64,000 nucleotides of DNA. Origin: AP-15 sp963755435. Lineage in GTDB: Bacteria; Pseudomonadota; Alphaproteobacteria; ATCC43930; CGMCC-115725. Made by a program: the position numbers and the translations under genes. Shown here one piece after another: positions 37,713-49,623 of the stretch. Under the pieces are notes generated by a model. The model did not search any database and had not been told where the DNA came from. It saw only the letters and a list, made by a program, of their open reading frames with translations. Position 1 is the first letter of the stretch. The number at the start of each line of letters is the position of its first letter. The stretch spans positions 310,001 through 374,000 of the forward strand of contig CAVWJX010000003.1 of the NCBI GenBank assembly GCA_963755435.1, in the 5' to 3' direction.

Positions 37713-38755
37713 CGGGGCGCCAGTCGGTCGAAAAAGCGGCGATAGCAGGCGACCACCGCCGCCTCGGTAAACTCGGCCTCGTAGGCACGGCGGCCCGCCT
37801 CGCCGAGCCGCGAGCGCAGCCCGGGGTCGGCGACGACGCGCTCGATCGCCTCGGCCAATGCCGACGGCCCGCCGCCCGGCTGATCCGGAAGCGGCACCAG
37901 AAGCCCGCTGACCTGGTCCTCGATCAGTGCTGCCGGTCCGTCGCTGGCGGTGGCGACGACCGGCAACCCGGCCGACCACGCCTCGATCACGATATTGCCC
38001 AACGGCTCGTGCAAAGACGGGCAGACGAGAAGATCGGCGTCCGCCATCAGCTCCGGCACATCCTCGCGCCAGCCAAGAAAGCGGACCCGTTCGACGATCC
38101 CGAGATCCGCCGCCAGTTGCTCGAGCGGCCGGCGCAACGGCCCGTCGCCGGCGATCGTCAGGCGGACGTCGCGCGTCATGGCCAGTGCTGCGAGCAGCAG
38201 GGCAAACCCCTTATTCGGATGCAGGCGGCCGAGCGCCAGCGCCACCGGCGGCGTTCGCGCCAAGCCGGCAGCGCTGCCGCGGGAGCCGGCCTCGCGCCCA
38301 TCGGGCACGAAATTCGGCAGGTAATCGATCCGTTCGCGCGGCCAGCCGGCGGCCACGGCATAGTCGACGATGGCGCGGGTGTTGCCGATCAGGTGATCGC
38401 AGCGCCGGTAATATTTCAAATCGTAATACCCCCCGAGCCGGGCAACATGCACGAAATCGCCGCGCGGGCATAGCCGGGTCGCCCGGCTCATCCAGGTCAG
38501 CACGATATCCGGTCGCCAATCCTCGATCTGCCGACGAAAGGCGAACCGGGCAGCGAGATCGAACGGTCCACCGAACCGCAGCTCGGCCAGCGCCACCCCA
38601 GCCTCGCGCAAGCTTTGCCGGCGCGCGCGATTGCGCCGGATCAGCACCCGCTGCGCCTCGCCGGCCCGTTGCAGCGCCGCCGCCAACCGCACGAAAAAAG
38701 TTTCCGCCCCGCCATGGCGCGCCCCGGCGATCGCCTGAAGCAGCCGGCGGGTCAC
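37691..38755 (-). CDS. Glycosyltransferase family 4 (GT-B)
   Basis: A 354-residue retaining glycosyltransferase. The N-terminal GARHGGAETFF loop and the C-terminal nucleotide-sugar part (ALGRLHPNKGF, LTIAGDGPLR, CPSLHEPLGNIVIEAWSAGLPVVAT, with the EX7E glutamates) are typical of GT4. It likely adds a sugar to lipopolysaccharide or capsular glycan in the cytoplasm; the substrate is unknown. GTG 38755 overlaps the stop of the upstream glycosyltransferase (GTGA). It is in the five-gene coupled cluster. Confidence 0.9.
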   Translation of the reverse strand: MTRRLLQAIAGARHGGAETFFVRLAAALQRAGEAQRVLIRRNRARRQSLREAGVALAELRFGGPFDLAARFAFRRQIEDWRPDIVLTWMSRATRLCPRGDFVHVARLGGYYDLKYYRRCDHLIGNTRAIVDYAVAAGWPRERIDYLPNFVPDGREAGSRGSAAGLARTPPVALALGRLHPNKGFALLLAALAMTRDVRLTIAGDGPLRRPLEQLAADLGIVERVRFLGWREDVPELMADADLLVCPSLHEPLGNIVIEAWSAGLPVVATASDGPAALIEDQVSGLLVPLPDQPGGGPSALAEAIERVVADPGLRSRLGEAGRRAYEAEFTEAAVVACYRRFFDRLAPRCAASPG

Positions 38756-39783
38756 CGGAGCAAGGCCTCGAAATCCCCGGCCACGGCGTCCCAGCTCAGC
38801 CCGCGCTGATGTTCGAGCGCGCCCAGATGCCAGCGCCGCCACAGCGCGTCATCACCGATCGCCGCCACCGCGGCCGCGGCAAATGCGTCGTCGTCCGGCG
38901 CCACCCGCCCGCTGACCCCGTCGCGAACCCGCTCGCCAACCGCGCCCAGGGGCTTTACGACCGCTGGCACGCCCATCGCCTGCGCCTCGGCTAGGGCCAG
39001 GCAAAACGTTTCGCCGGGATCGCCGCGATAGAGCATGGCGCGCGCGCCGGTCAATGCCGCCGCCAGCGCCTGGTGTCCGACCGGGGCAAAGCGGCGCACG
39101 CCGGCGGCGGCGAGCGCGTCGGCGCGGGCCAGGATCTGGGTCATCCGCCCCGCCTTCGGCAGTGCCGCCCGGCCATAGACCGAGGCGCCGGCATAGATGT
39201 GCAACTCGGCCCCGGGCACCGCCGGTCGGATCCGCGCGACCCACAAATCGAGCAGCCAGTCGAGCCCGCGCAACGGGTTCGAAGTGAAGATCGCCCGCGG
39301 CGGCGGCGGCTCGCGCGGCATGGCCCGGCGAAAGCCGTCGAGCACCCCGTAGGGAATAATCCGGCGTCCGGCGCAGGGCAGCCACGCCGGGATCGTCGCC
39401 GCGTGGTAGGCGCCGGTCGCGATCAGCAGCGGCCGATAGCGGGCGAGCCGCCACAGATTGCGCGGCTTGCGCAGATAGCCGGCCGGATTGTGCAGCCAGA
39501 ACAGCCGTCGCCCGGCCCGGCGGACCAGGCCGATCACCCGATGCCCGCGATTGCCGATATAGAGATCGCAGGCTTCGGGGACCCCCTGCGATAGCGGCGC
39601 CCAGCGCACGCCCTTGTGGGTCAGCGCGGCAGCGCAGCGGTTGCGCACCTCCACCCGATGGCCGCGCCCGGCCAGCGCCTCGGCCAGCGCCACAAAGGCG
39701 GTCTCGGCGCCGCCGAGCGGTGCGCTCTCGGCCATCGCCCCGTCAAAGGCGATGCCGTCATCGGCCATCACCACGCTGGCCAT
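38752..39783 (-). CDS. Glycosyltransferase family 4-like protein
   Basis: A 343-residue GT-B protein. It starts MASVVMADDGIAFDGAMAES, followed by APLGGAETAFVALAEALAGR. The C-terminal domain has FTSNPLRGLDWLLDLW, GASVYG, YRGDPGETFCLALAEAQAMGVPAVV and the EX7E pattern. The start ATG 39783 overlaps the upstream stop by one base (TGATG). It probably acts with its neighbours in building an LPS core or O-chain. Confidence 0.88.
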   Translation of the reverse strand: MASVVMADDGIAFDGAMAESAPLGGAETAFVALAEALAGRGHRVEVRNRCAAALTHKGVRWAPLSQGVPEACDLYIGNRGHRVIGLVRRAGRRLFWLHNPAGYLRKPRNLWRLARYRPLLIATGAYHAATIPAWLPCAGRRIIPYGVLDGFRRAMPREPPPPRAIFTSNPLRGLDWLLDLWVARIRPAVPGAELHIYAGASVYGRAALPKAGRMTQILARADALAAAGVRRFAPVGHQALAAALTGARAMLYRGDPGETFCLALAEAQAMGVPAVVKPLGAVGERVRDGVSGRVAPDDDAFAAAAVAAIGDDALWRRWHLGALEHQRGLSWDAVAGDFEALLR

Positions 39784-40715
39784 CAGCAATGCTCGGATGG
39801 CGGCGCTTCGTGTCGGGATTCCGAGGCGTCGTCACCGGCCTTGTCCCGGTGACCCACATCTGATTCGGGAGCAGCGGCATGCGTGGATGGCCGGCACAAA
39901 GGCGGGTCATCGCAGAAATCCTTCGCCGGAACGCGGTTCTCTCCCGCGCCACTGCCGGCCGGGCTTTCGAGCCGCGCCTTCAGATAGGAGAGAATCGGGT
40001 AGAGCGCGGCGCACAAGGCGATGACAAAGCCCCACTGTCCCTCGCGATAGCCCTTGCGCCCGATATAGCATTTCCAGAAACGCGACGGGATGCGGCGCAA
40101 ATTGCGGCCGTAGCTGCCGATGTCGCCGCTGTCGCGCAAATCCTGCGCCCGCGCGCTGGTATAGCGATCGAGCCGACGCAGCATGTCGGAGATGTCGCGG
40201 TCGACATAATGCCGGATCGGCGCCGATAGCGTGGCACCCGTTTCGCCCGACAGCGACACCGCGGGATGGACCCGCTGGTCGCCCCATCGCTTGGCGCCGC
40301 TACGATAGAGTGCCGCATGCGCCGACCGCCCGAAAGACGCCCCCCAGCCCCAGCGTACCAGCCGCGCACCAATGAAATTATCGACCGGGACCAGATGCCA
40401 TGCCGCCGGCGAGGCGGCGACCACCCGCCCGATTTCCGCGGCCAGCTCCGGGGTCACGCGCTCATCGGCATCGACCTCGAAGATCCACTCGCCGCGGCAG
40501 GCGTCGATCCCGGCATGCCGGCGCGGCCCCTCGCGTTCCCACGCGCCCTCGACCAGGCGATCGGTAAAGCCCAGCGCAATGTCGCGCGAGCGGTCGCGGC
40601 AGCGGTCGAGCACGACGACGATCTCGTCGGCAAACCCGAGGCAGGCGAGACATTGGGCCAGCTGAGCCTCCTCGTCATGGGCGACGACGAGGGCCGAGAG
40701 GCGTATCGGGTTCAC
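39783..40715 (-). CDS. Glycosyltransferase family 2, LPS core glucosyltransferase-like
   Basis: A 310-residue GT-A protein. SALVVAHDEEAQLAQCLACL and EVDADERVTPEL (DXD-type) resemble KdtX/WaaE-type beta-1,4-glucosyltransferases of the LPS core. The mid-region HYVDRDISDMLRRLDRYTSARA is a further hallmark. GTG 40715 overlaps the stop of the heptosyltransferase gene. The last 45 residues (from about DDPPLCRPST) are read from a palindromic repeat at 39831-39912 and are probably not part of the ancestral protein. Confidence 0.88.
   Translation of the reverse strand: MNPIRLSALVVAHDEEAQLAQCLACLGFADEIVVVLDRCRDRSRDIALGFTDRLVEGAWEREGPRRHAGIDACRGEWIFEVDADERVTPELAAEIGRVVAASPAAWHLVPVDNFIGARLVRWGWGASFGRSAHAALYRSGAKRWGDQRVHPAVSLSGETGATLSAPIRHYVDRDISDMLRRLDRYTSARAQDLRDSGDIGSYGRNLRRIPSRFWKCYIGRKGYREGQWGFVIALCAALYPILSYLKARLESPAGSGAGENRVPAKDFCDDPPLCRPSTHAAAPESDVGHRDKAGDDASESRHEAPPSEHC
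39831..39912. repeat. Dispersed two-hairpin repeat, copy A
   Basis: Contains the palindrome GTCACCGGCCTTGTCCCGGTGAC (23 bp, written here only to mark 39831-39852) and, about 30 bases later, GCGTGGATGGCCGG with a degenerate partner. It has the same layout as copy B at 42824-42907. It supplies the 3' end of the GT2 coding sequence. Confidence 0.75.
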
Positions 40716-41671
40716 GCCGCGGCGCTCGCGACCCGGCTCCACAGCTGGCGCGCCGCAGCCTCGGCGGCAGCGACCGAGAGCCCGTCCATCAGGGTGTCGG
40801 TGGTGCGATGGTCAAAACCGAGGCCGAACATTTCTTCCGGCGGATCGATCGACGAAACGAAGGCGGTGTGCGGCCCCCAGGGTGCATATTGGCGGCTCGG
40901 GCTCGGCCCGAACAGGCCCAGGGTCGGCGTGCCGCAGGCGGCGGCGATGTGCATCAGCCCGGTGTCGTTGCCGATGAACAGGGCGCAGCGGCGCAGGACC
41001 GCGGCCGCGGTCAACAGATCGACCCGCCCGACCAGATCGATCCGGCGATCGGCAGCGAGCGCATCGAGCAGCGGCAGGGCCTGCCCGCGCTCATGGCCGG
41101 CGGCCAGCACCGCGACCGGTGCTCCCGGCAACGGCCCGTTGCTTCGGGTCAGCCGCAGCGCCAGTTCGGCAAAGCGTTCGGCGCGCCATTGCTTGCCGCG
41201 CCAGTTAGCGGCAGGGCCGATCGCCAGCACCGGGCCGCCGGATGGAAGCAGTGCCGCGGCGGCGCGCTCGTGATGCGGTGCGGTCCACAGCAACGGAGCC
41301 GGCGGCGGCTCGAGGTCAAAGAGGCGCCCGAGCTGGCGCACGCGGTGCTGGTTCGCGTCGCCCTTGGCCATCACCCGGCGCTCGCCGGCGCGCAGCAGCC
41401 AAGCGAGGGCCGAGCCGCGCAGATCGACGACGAGGTCCCAGCGCCGGGCGGCAACCGCACGGTAGAGCGGCAGCCAATGCAGCGACCAGCGCCGCTTTTC
41501 GACGATCAGCACCCGCTCGCATCCGGGCACCGCCTCGAACAACGGCGCCGCCACCGGCCCGGCGGCGATCGTTAGCCGCGCGCCGGGAAAGCGCTCGATC
41601 AGGTGGGCGACGAGACCGGTCGACAGCACGGCGTCGCCGATGCGTGTCGCGGTGACAAAGAGGATATCCAT
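40712..41671 (-). CDS. Glycosyltransferase family 9 (heptosyltransferase-like)
   Basis: A 319-residue GT9 enzyme of the ADP-heptose:LPS heptosyltransferase family. It starts MDILFVTATRIGDAVLSTGL and has the C-terminal donor-binding segment FIGNDTGLMHIAAACGTPTLGLFGPS. It would add heptose or a similar sugar to the LPS inner core at the cytoplasmic face. ATG 41671 is the natural start; the upstream frame is antisense to ygfZ. It is the first gene of the coupled polysaccharide cluster, divergent from ygfZ with about 97 bases between. Confidence 0.91.
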   Translation of the reverse strand: MDILFVTATRIGDAVLSTGLVAHLIERFPGARLTIAAGPVAAPLFEAVPGCERVLIVEKRRWSLHWLPLYRAVAARRWDLVVDLRGSALAWLLRAGERRVMAKGDANQHRVRQLGRLFDLEPPPAPLLWTAPHHERAAAALLPSGGPVLAIGPAANWRGKQWRAERFAELALRLTRSNGPLPGAPVAVLAAGHERGQALPLLDALAADRRIDLVGRVDLLTAAAVLRRCALFIGNDTGLMHIAAACGTPTLGLFGPSPSRQYAPWGPHTAFVSSIDPPEEMFGLGFDHRTTDTLMDGLSVAAAEAAARQLWSRVASAAA

Positions 41672-41768
41672 CCTGGTCGGTCCGGCCCACCTCATATCCC
41701 GCACCCCGAGCTTGCCAAGCCGGCGCGCCCCGCCTACCTCTAGCCCGCCGCAACCATTCTGGCGAGCC

Positions 41769-42692
41769 ATGGCCGACGCCTGCTTTGCGCTGCTCGACGA
41801 CCGCGGCATCCTCGCCGTCGGCGGCCCCGACCGCCGCGCCTTTCTGCAGGGCCTCGTCTCCAACGATGTCGACAAGGTCGGTCCCGAGCGGGCCCGCTAC
41901 GCCGCGTTGCTGACGGCGCAGGGAAAATACCTGCACGACTTTATCATGGTCGAGGCCATCGGGGTCAGCAGCGGAGACGCGACGATCCTGCTCGACGCCG
42001 AGGCCCGGCGCCTCGCCGATCTGAAGCGGCGGCTGTCGGTCTATCGGCTGCGCGCCAAGGTGGCGCTGGAGGAGCGGCCCGAGCTTGCCGTGGCCGCGGT
42101 TTTCGGCGACGGCGCATTCGCCCTGCTGGGCCTCGATGGCGAACCCGGCTCGGCGCGGGCTTTTGCCGGGGGCGTTACCCTGGCCGACCCGCGGCTGGCG
42201 GCGCTCGGCGCACGCTGCATCCTGCCGGGCGAGAGCGCGCGATCGGTGCTCCTCGAAGCGGGGTTGATTGAAGCCAGCCCGGCGGCCTACGACGATCTGC
42301 GCCTCAGCCTCGGAGTTCCGGACGGCAGCCGCGACCTGGTGCTGGAAAAATCGATCCTGCTCGAAGCCGGCTTCGACGAGTTGAACGGCGTCGACTGGAA
42401 CAAGGGCTGCTATATCGGCCAGGAATTGACCGCCCGCACCAAATACCGCGGCCTGGTCAAACGCCGGCTGGTGCCGGTCGCGATCGACGGCCCCATACCC
42501 GAACCGGGCACGGTCGTCACCGCCAATGGCCGCGAGGTCGGCGAAATGCGATCGAGCCGCACCGGGCGTGGGCTCGCGTTGCTGCGGATCGACGCGGTGC
42601 GCGCCGGCAAGTCACTCGCCGCAGGAAACGCGACGATCATCCCGCAGACGCCGGATTGGCTGCGTTTCCCCCAAGCCGGCGAGGAGGGATAG
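41769..42692 (+). CDS. ygfZ: YgfZ-type folate-binding protein, Fe-S cluster metabolism
   Basis: A 307-residue protein of the YgfZ/GcvT-like family that uses folate to help assembly or repair of certain Fe-S enzymes. The signature is NKGCYIGQELTARTKYRGLVKRRL, with the conserved Cys. The N-terminus is CFALLDDRGILAVGG followed by RRAFLQGLVSNDVDKV. ATG 41769 is chosen, and the upstream frame lacks homology. It is a single gene, convergent with the small secreted protein gene beside ppdK. Confidence 0.92.
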   Translation: MADACFALLDDRGILAVGGPDRRAFLQGLVSNDVDKVGPERARYAALLTAQGKYLHDFIMVEAIGVSSGDATILLDAEARRLADLKRRLSVYRLRAKVALEERPELAVAAVFGDGAFALLGLDGEPGSARAFAGGVTLADPRLAALGARCILPGESARSVLLEAGLIEASPAAYDDLRLSLGVPDGSRDLVLEKSILLEAGFDELNGVDWNKGCYIGQELTARTKYRGLVKRRLVPVAIDGPIPEPGTVVTANGREVGEMRSSRTGRGLALLRIDAVRAGKSLAAGNATIIPQTPDWLRFPQAGEEG

Positions 42693-42813
42693 CCTCGCGT
42701 TCAACCCTATCCACGCAAGCCAGATTCTCGTACTCCGTTCGTCTTGGCCGGACTTGATCGACGACTGTCCGGTTTAACCAGTTCGGTTGCAGTAAGGCGC
42801 AACTTCTCTGCTT

Positions 42814-43367
42814 TTAATTGTTATCACCGGGCTCGTCCCGGTGATCCACGCCGCTCTGCGACCCCGACCAGGGCGCGTGGATGGCCGGAACAAGTCCGGC
42901 CATGACGGCTTCAGGGGGCGCGCCGCCTGTGCTCGGCGACGTCGTCACTGCGAATCGGGCAGCGTGCAGCTGCTGCTGGATCTCGCGGCTGCGTTCGCTG
43001 TCCGGGCTGACGCCCTGCCGCTGAAGCTGCCACTGCGAGCCATGGAGATAGTTGCGGTAGGCCTGCATCTTCTGCTGATCGATCGGCCCCGGCAGCTGCG
43101 GCGACGGGTAGGCGGGGCTCGCCGGCGCCGGCAATTGATAGACCGGCCCGGGCCGGGTAAGCACCGGTGACAGGCCGTTCGGCGGGGCTGCGGCATAGCC
43201 CGGATTGATCGGCGGGGCGAGCGGCGCCGGGGCGGTGAACGGCTGAACATTAGGCAGCGGCAGCAGCTGCACCGGACCCGATGGCGCCGGCGAGGCGGCG
43301 GCAGCGGCGGTGGCGAATACCGTCAGCAGCCCCGGCAGGGCCAACCGCAGGCCGCGCTCCCACCCGG

Positions 43368-43371
<4 letters not shown>
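42814..43371 (-). CDS. Proline-rich exported protein with repeat-derived tail
   Basis: A 185-residue protein of unknown function. It has a signal peptide (RLALPGLLTVFATAAAAAS), then a long Pro/Ala/Leu-rich region, then a conserved-looking amphipathic part (DQQKMQAYRNYLHGSQWQLQRQGVSPDSERSREIQQQL). The last 35 or so residues (AVMAGLVPAIHAP ... DHRDEPGDNN) are encoded by the dispersed palindromic repeat. The ATG overlaps the ppdK stop codon (43368-43371), so it is translated with ppdK. Confidence 0.65.
42824..42907. repeat. Dispersed two-hairpin repeat, copy B
   Basis: First hairpin: TCACCGGG, loop, CCCGGTGA (42824-42844). Second hairpin: ATGGCCGGA (42881-42889), 5-base loop, TCCGGCCAT (42895-42903). 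On the minus strand the second part reads MAGLVPAIH and the first VDHRDEPGD, a translation pattern familiar from alphaproteobacterial intergenic repeats. It has the same order and spacing as copy A. Confidence 0.85.
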
Positions 43372-46049
<2,678 letters not shown>

Positions 46050-46193
46050 CTGCCCGCCTTCCCTCGACCGCCTTGCCCTGCTGATCCTAACGCATCGCGG
46101 CGGATAGAACTCCGCCCTTGTCGCTCATGCCGCACCGGTGGGCGCCATTACCCGCCCCGGATGGCGCATCGCCATCGCCGCTTCTATCCTCGC

Positions 46194-48423
46194 TCATCCT
46201 TCGATCAGCGAAAAATCGGCCACCTGGTTCATCGTTGCACGAATCCGCGACAGCAGCCGCAACCGGTTTTCTCTCAGTTCGGGCACATCGGTGTTGACCG
46301 TGACTTTGTCGAAAAACGCGTCCACCGGTTGCCGCAACCGCGCCAATTCAGCCATCGCCTCCTCAAACCGCTCTTCGGCAAGAAACCGGCGGGCACGCTC
46401 CCCGATATCGTCGAGATCAGCGGCGAGCACCATCTCTTCAGGCTGGCGCAACACGGATCGATCAACGTCGGTGCGGCGAACATGACCTCCTTCTCTCTGG
46501 TCCTCGATGCGGACGATGTTGGAGGCTCGGCGGTACGCAATGAGCAGATTGGCCCCATCCTCTGAAGCGACGAATGCGGCGAGGGCGCGAACGCGAGCCA
46601 TAAGGCGTATGAGGTCGTCCTCGTATCCGCCGGTGTATGGAATATCCGCTGCGCCGAGCTGCGCAAAGCCGGCGGCGATCAGGTCATGGCGCACTCCGCG
46701 GTCGCGCAAATGCACTTTGAGCCGATCGGCGATGAATGCGAGCAATTCGATGATGATGGCCGCAACCTCACCCTGATCGGCGATCGGGGGGATGCCGGCG
46801 CCGCTCCGAGCGACGGCGAAAGCGTTCGCTAAAGGCAGACGCAGCCGGTTCTCGAGAATGATTCGGATCACGCCCTGAGCCGCCCGGCGCAACGCGAACG
46901 GGTCCCTGGATCCCGTCGGCTTTTCGCCAATCGCGAAAAAGGCGACGAGCGTGTCGATCTTGTCGGCGAGGGCGGTGATCACGCTGACCGGCTTGGTCGG
47001 GCAATCATCGCTGGGACCAAGCGGCCGGTAGTGGTCGGCAATTGCGTCGGCGACCGGCTCTTCCTCCCGATCATTGAGCGCGTAATAGCGCCCCATGATC
47101 CCTTGCAACTCGGGGAATTCGCCGACCATGCCGGTCGACAGATCCGCCTTGACGAGACGCGCCGCGCGCTGCGCCAGTCGGCTCAACTCTCCTTCGTCAT
47201 TCCCGCGAAAGCGGGAACCCAGCGAAGGCGACGTGCAGTCGTTAACCCCTGTTTGGGCGGGGGGCAGGCCCTGGGCTGGGGCGACGGTGGTGTCGAGTTG
47301 TTCGGCAAAAAACACCGCCAGCTTCTCCACCCGCATAACCTTGTCGTACACGCTGCCGAGCTTGGCGTGGTAGACGCGGCCTTTCAGCGCCTCGACGCGG
47401 TCTTCGAGGCGGATCTTGCGGTCCTGATCCCAGAAGAAGCGGGCGTCGGCGAGGCGGGCACGCAACACGCGCTCGTTGCCGGCGACGATGGCCTTGCCGC
47501 CATCCTCGGCGAGATTGTTGGCGACGAACAGGAAATGCGCGGCAGATCCGCCGTCCGGATGCACACAGGAAAAGTATTTCTGGTGCACGCGCATCGCGGT
47601 CTGCAGGACTTCGGGCGGCAAACCCTCGGGCAACGGCCGCACGAAATCGGCGTCGATCGCGCCCGCCAGCACGACCGGAAATTCGGCGAGGCCGGCGACC
47701 TCGTCGAGCAGGCCCGGGTCGGGCTTGACCGCGACCCCGAGCGCTGCCGCCCGCCGGTCGAGGTCGGCGCGGATCATCTCCTTGCGCCGGTCCTGGTCGA
47801 GAATGACCGAGGCATGCGCCAGCCGCTCGACGTATTCCGCGGCGCCGGCGACGCGGATTTCGCCCGGCGCCAGAAAGCGGTGGCCGGCCGTGGTGCGGCC
47901 GACCGGCACGCCCTCGAGCGCCAGCGGCAAGGACTTCGCCGTCGTAGAGGCAGATGATCGAGGTCAGCGGCCGCACCCAGCGCAACGGCGAGCCCGGCCA
48001 GCGCATCGATTTCGGCCAGGGCAGCTCGACGATCGCCGCCTTGATCAGCTCGGGCAGCACGGCGGCCGAGGACCGGCCGTTGCGCCCGATCACCGCGAAA
48101 TAGAATTCGCCGCGGCCGGTGTCGCGGATCTCGCATTCCTCGATCGAGCGGAGCCCGGCCGAGCGCAGAAAGCCGTCGAGCGCCGGTTGCGGTGCGCCGA
48201 CCCGCGGGCCGCGGCGCTCCTCGCTGCGGTCGGGCTGGGTCGCCGGGATGCCCTCGGCGACTATCGCCAGCCGGCGTGGCGTCACATAGCCACGCAGACC
48301 CGAGGCCGGGATTTCGGCCGCGGCGAGCTTGTCGCGCACCAGCCCGGTTAGATCCTCGATCGCGCGGCGCTGCATCCGCGCCGGGATTTCCTCCGACAAG
48401 AGCTCGAGCAGCAGTTCGCCCAT
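46194..48423 (-). pseudogene. glyS: Glycyl-tRNA synthetase beta subunit, one frameshift and an in-frame repeat insertion
   Basis: The beta subunit of the alpha2-beta2 enzyme. The N-terminal part MGELLLELLSEEIPARMQRR through SIICLYDGEVL is in one frame and PLALEGVPVGRTTAGHRFL onward in another. One extra base (at 47928, GTCCTTGCCGCTG) causes the shift. glyS is essential and glyQ is intact, so a sequencing error or a suppressor is more likely than real loss. Between FFAEQLDT and RAARLVKADL, about 30 extra residues (including SPSLGSRFRGNDEGE) come from a palindromic repeat at 47195-47226 inserted in frame. Confidence 0.88.
47195..47226. repeat. Palindromic repeat inside glyS
   Basis: TTCCCGC (47200-47206), loop GAAA, GCGGGAA (47211-47217), within the wider CGTCATTCCCGCGAAAGCG motif. 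Read on the minus strand it gives SRFRGNDE, a well-known translation of such palindromes in many bacteria. It is spliced into glyS without breaking the frame. Confidence 0.85.
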
Positions 48424-48424
48424 C

Positions 48425-49300
48425 TCAACCCGCCGTTCCGGCGAGCCAGGCCTCGCAGCAGCTCTTGGCCAATGCCCGCACGCGCAGGATATAGGCGGCG
48501 CGTTCGGTCACGCTGATCGCACCGCGCGCATCGAGCAGATTGAACAGATGGCTCGCCTTCAGGCACTGGTCATAGGCCGGCAGGGCCAGGCCGCGGCGAT
48601 TTGCGCCGTTGGCGAGCACGGCGCCGCATTCCCGCTCGGCGTCGGCGAAATGTCGGACCAGCATCGCGGTGTCGGCGAACTCGAAATTGTAGGCCGAAAA
48701 TTCCCGCTCGGCCCGCTTGAACACGTCGCCATAGGTGATCCGGCCGGCTCCGGCGACGCCGTTGTAATCGAGGTCGAAGACGCTCTCGACGCCTTCGACG
48801 TACATCGCGAGCCGTTCGAGGCCATAGGTCAATTCGGTCGAGACCGGATCGCATTCGATGCCGCCGACCTGCTGGAAATAGGTGAACTGGCTGACCTCCA
48901 TGCCGTCGAGCCAGACTTCCCAGCCGAGCCCCCAGGCGCCCAAGGTCGGGCTTTCCCAATCATCCTCGACAAAGCGGATGTCGTGCTTATGGGCATCGAT
49001 GCCGATCGCCGCGAGGCTGGCGAGATACAGCTGTTGGCTTTCGCGCGGCGCCGGCTTCAGGATCACCTGAAGCTGGTAGTGTTGCTGCAGTCGGTTCGGG
49101 TTCTCGCCATAGCGGCCGTCGGTCGGCCGGCGCGAGGGCTGGACATAGGCGGCCCGCCACGGTTCGGGGCCGAGGGCGCGCAATGCCGTCGCCGGATGAA
49201 AGGTGCCGGCGCCGACCTCGACATCATAGGGCTGCAGAATGACGCAGCCCTGGGCCGCCCAATAATTTTGCAGCGCGAAAATTACCGATTGAAAGCTCAC
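48425..49300 (-). CDS. glyQ: Glycyl-tRNA synthetase alpha subunit
   Basis: A 291-residue class II catalytic subunit that activates glycine. It begins MSFQSVIFALQNYWAAQGCV, with QPYDVEVGAGTFHPATALRA and YVQPSRRPTDGRYGENPNRLQ (class II motif 2 region). It is intact. It is followed immediately by glyS on the same strand (stop and start one base apart), so the subunits are co-expressed. Confidence 0.97.
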   Translation of the reverse strand: MSFQSVIFALQNYWAAQGCVILQPYDVEVGAGTFHPATALRALGPEPWRAAYVQPSRRPTDGRYGENPNRLQQHYQLQVILKPAPRESQQLYLASLAAIGIDAHKHDIRFVEDDWESPTLGAWGLGWEVWLDGMEVSQFTYFQQVGGIECDPVSTELTYGLERLAMYVEGVESVFDLDYNGVAGAGRITYGDVFKRAEREFSAYNFEFADTAMLVRHFADAERECGAVLANGANRRGLALPAYDQCLKASHLFNLLDARGAISVTERAAYILRVRALAKSCCEAWLAGTAG

Positions 49301-49324
49301 CGGGGGGCCTCGGAAATGTCGCGA

Positions 49325-49555
49325 TCAGCGCGGCCGCGGGCAGTCTGGCCGGCCGCACCCCGGCGCCCGCACCGCGACATAGGCGCCGCACGCGCCGCAG
49401 GCCACCAGATCCTCGGCCTCGATTGCCTGGCGCGGGCGCGGCTGCGGTCCGCGTCGTCGCGGCACCTGGCGGGCCGGGCCGTTCAGCCAGCGATAGCCGA
49501 TCCACACCGCGGCAAACACCAGGATGATCACGACGAGCTTCGGCAACTCGAACAT
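49325..49555 (-). CDS. PP0621-like small membrane protein with Cys pair
   Basis: A 76-residue protein with an N-terminal transmembrane helix (KLVVIILVFAAVWIGYRWL), a basic Pro/Arg linker, and a C-terminal Cys-rich end (LVACGACGAYVAVRAPGCGRPDCPRPR). The Cys pattern suggests metal binding. It resembles the PP0621 family, which has no known function. It lies between the S49 peptidase and glyQ genes on the same strand. Confidence 0.72.
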   Translation of the reverse strand: MFELPKLVVIILVFAAVWIGYRWLNGPARQVPRRRGPQPRPRQAIEAEDLVACGACGAYVAVRAPGCGRPDCPRPR

Positions 49556-49623
49556 CGGCGAGGTTTACCGGGTGGCCCTGAGCCGGGTCAAGAAATGCTC
49601 TCGACCGAGGGCAACGGCCGTGC

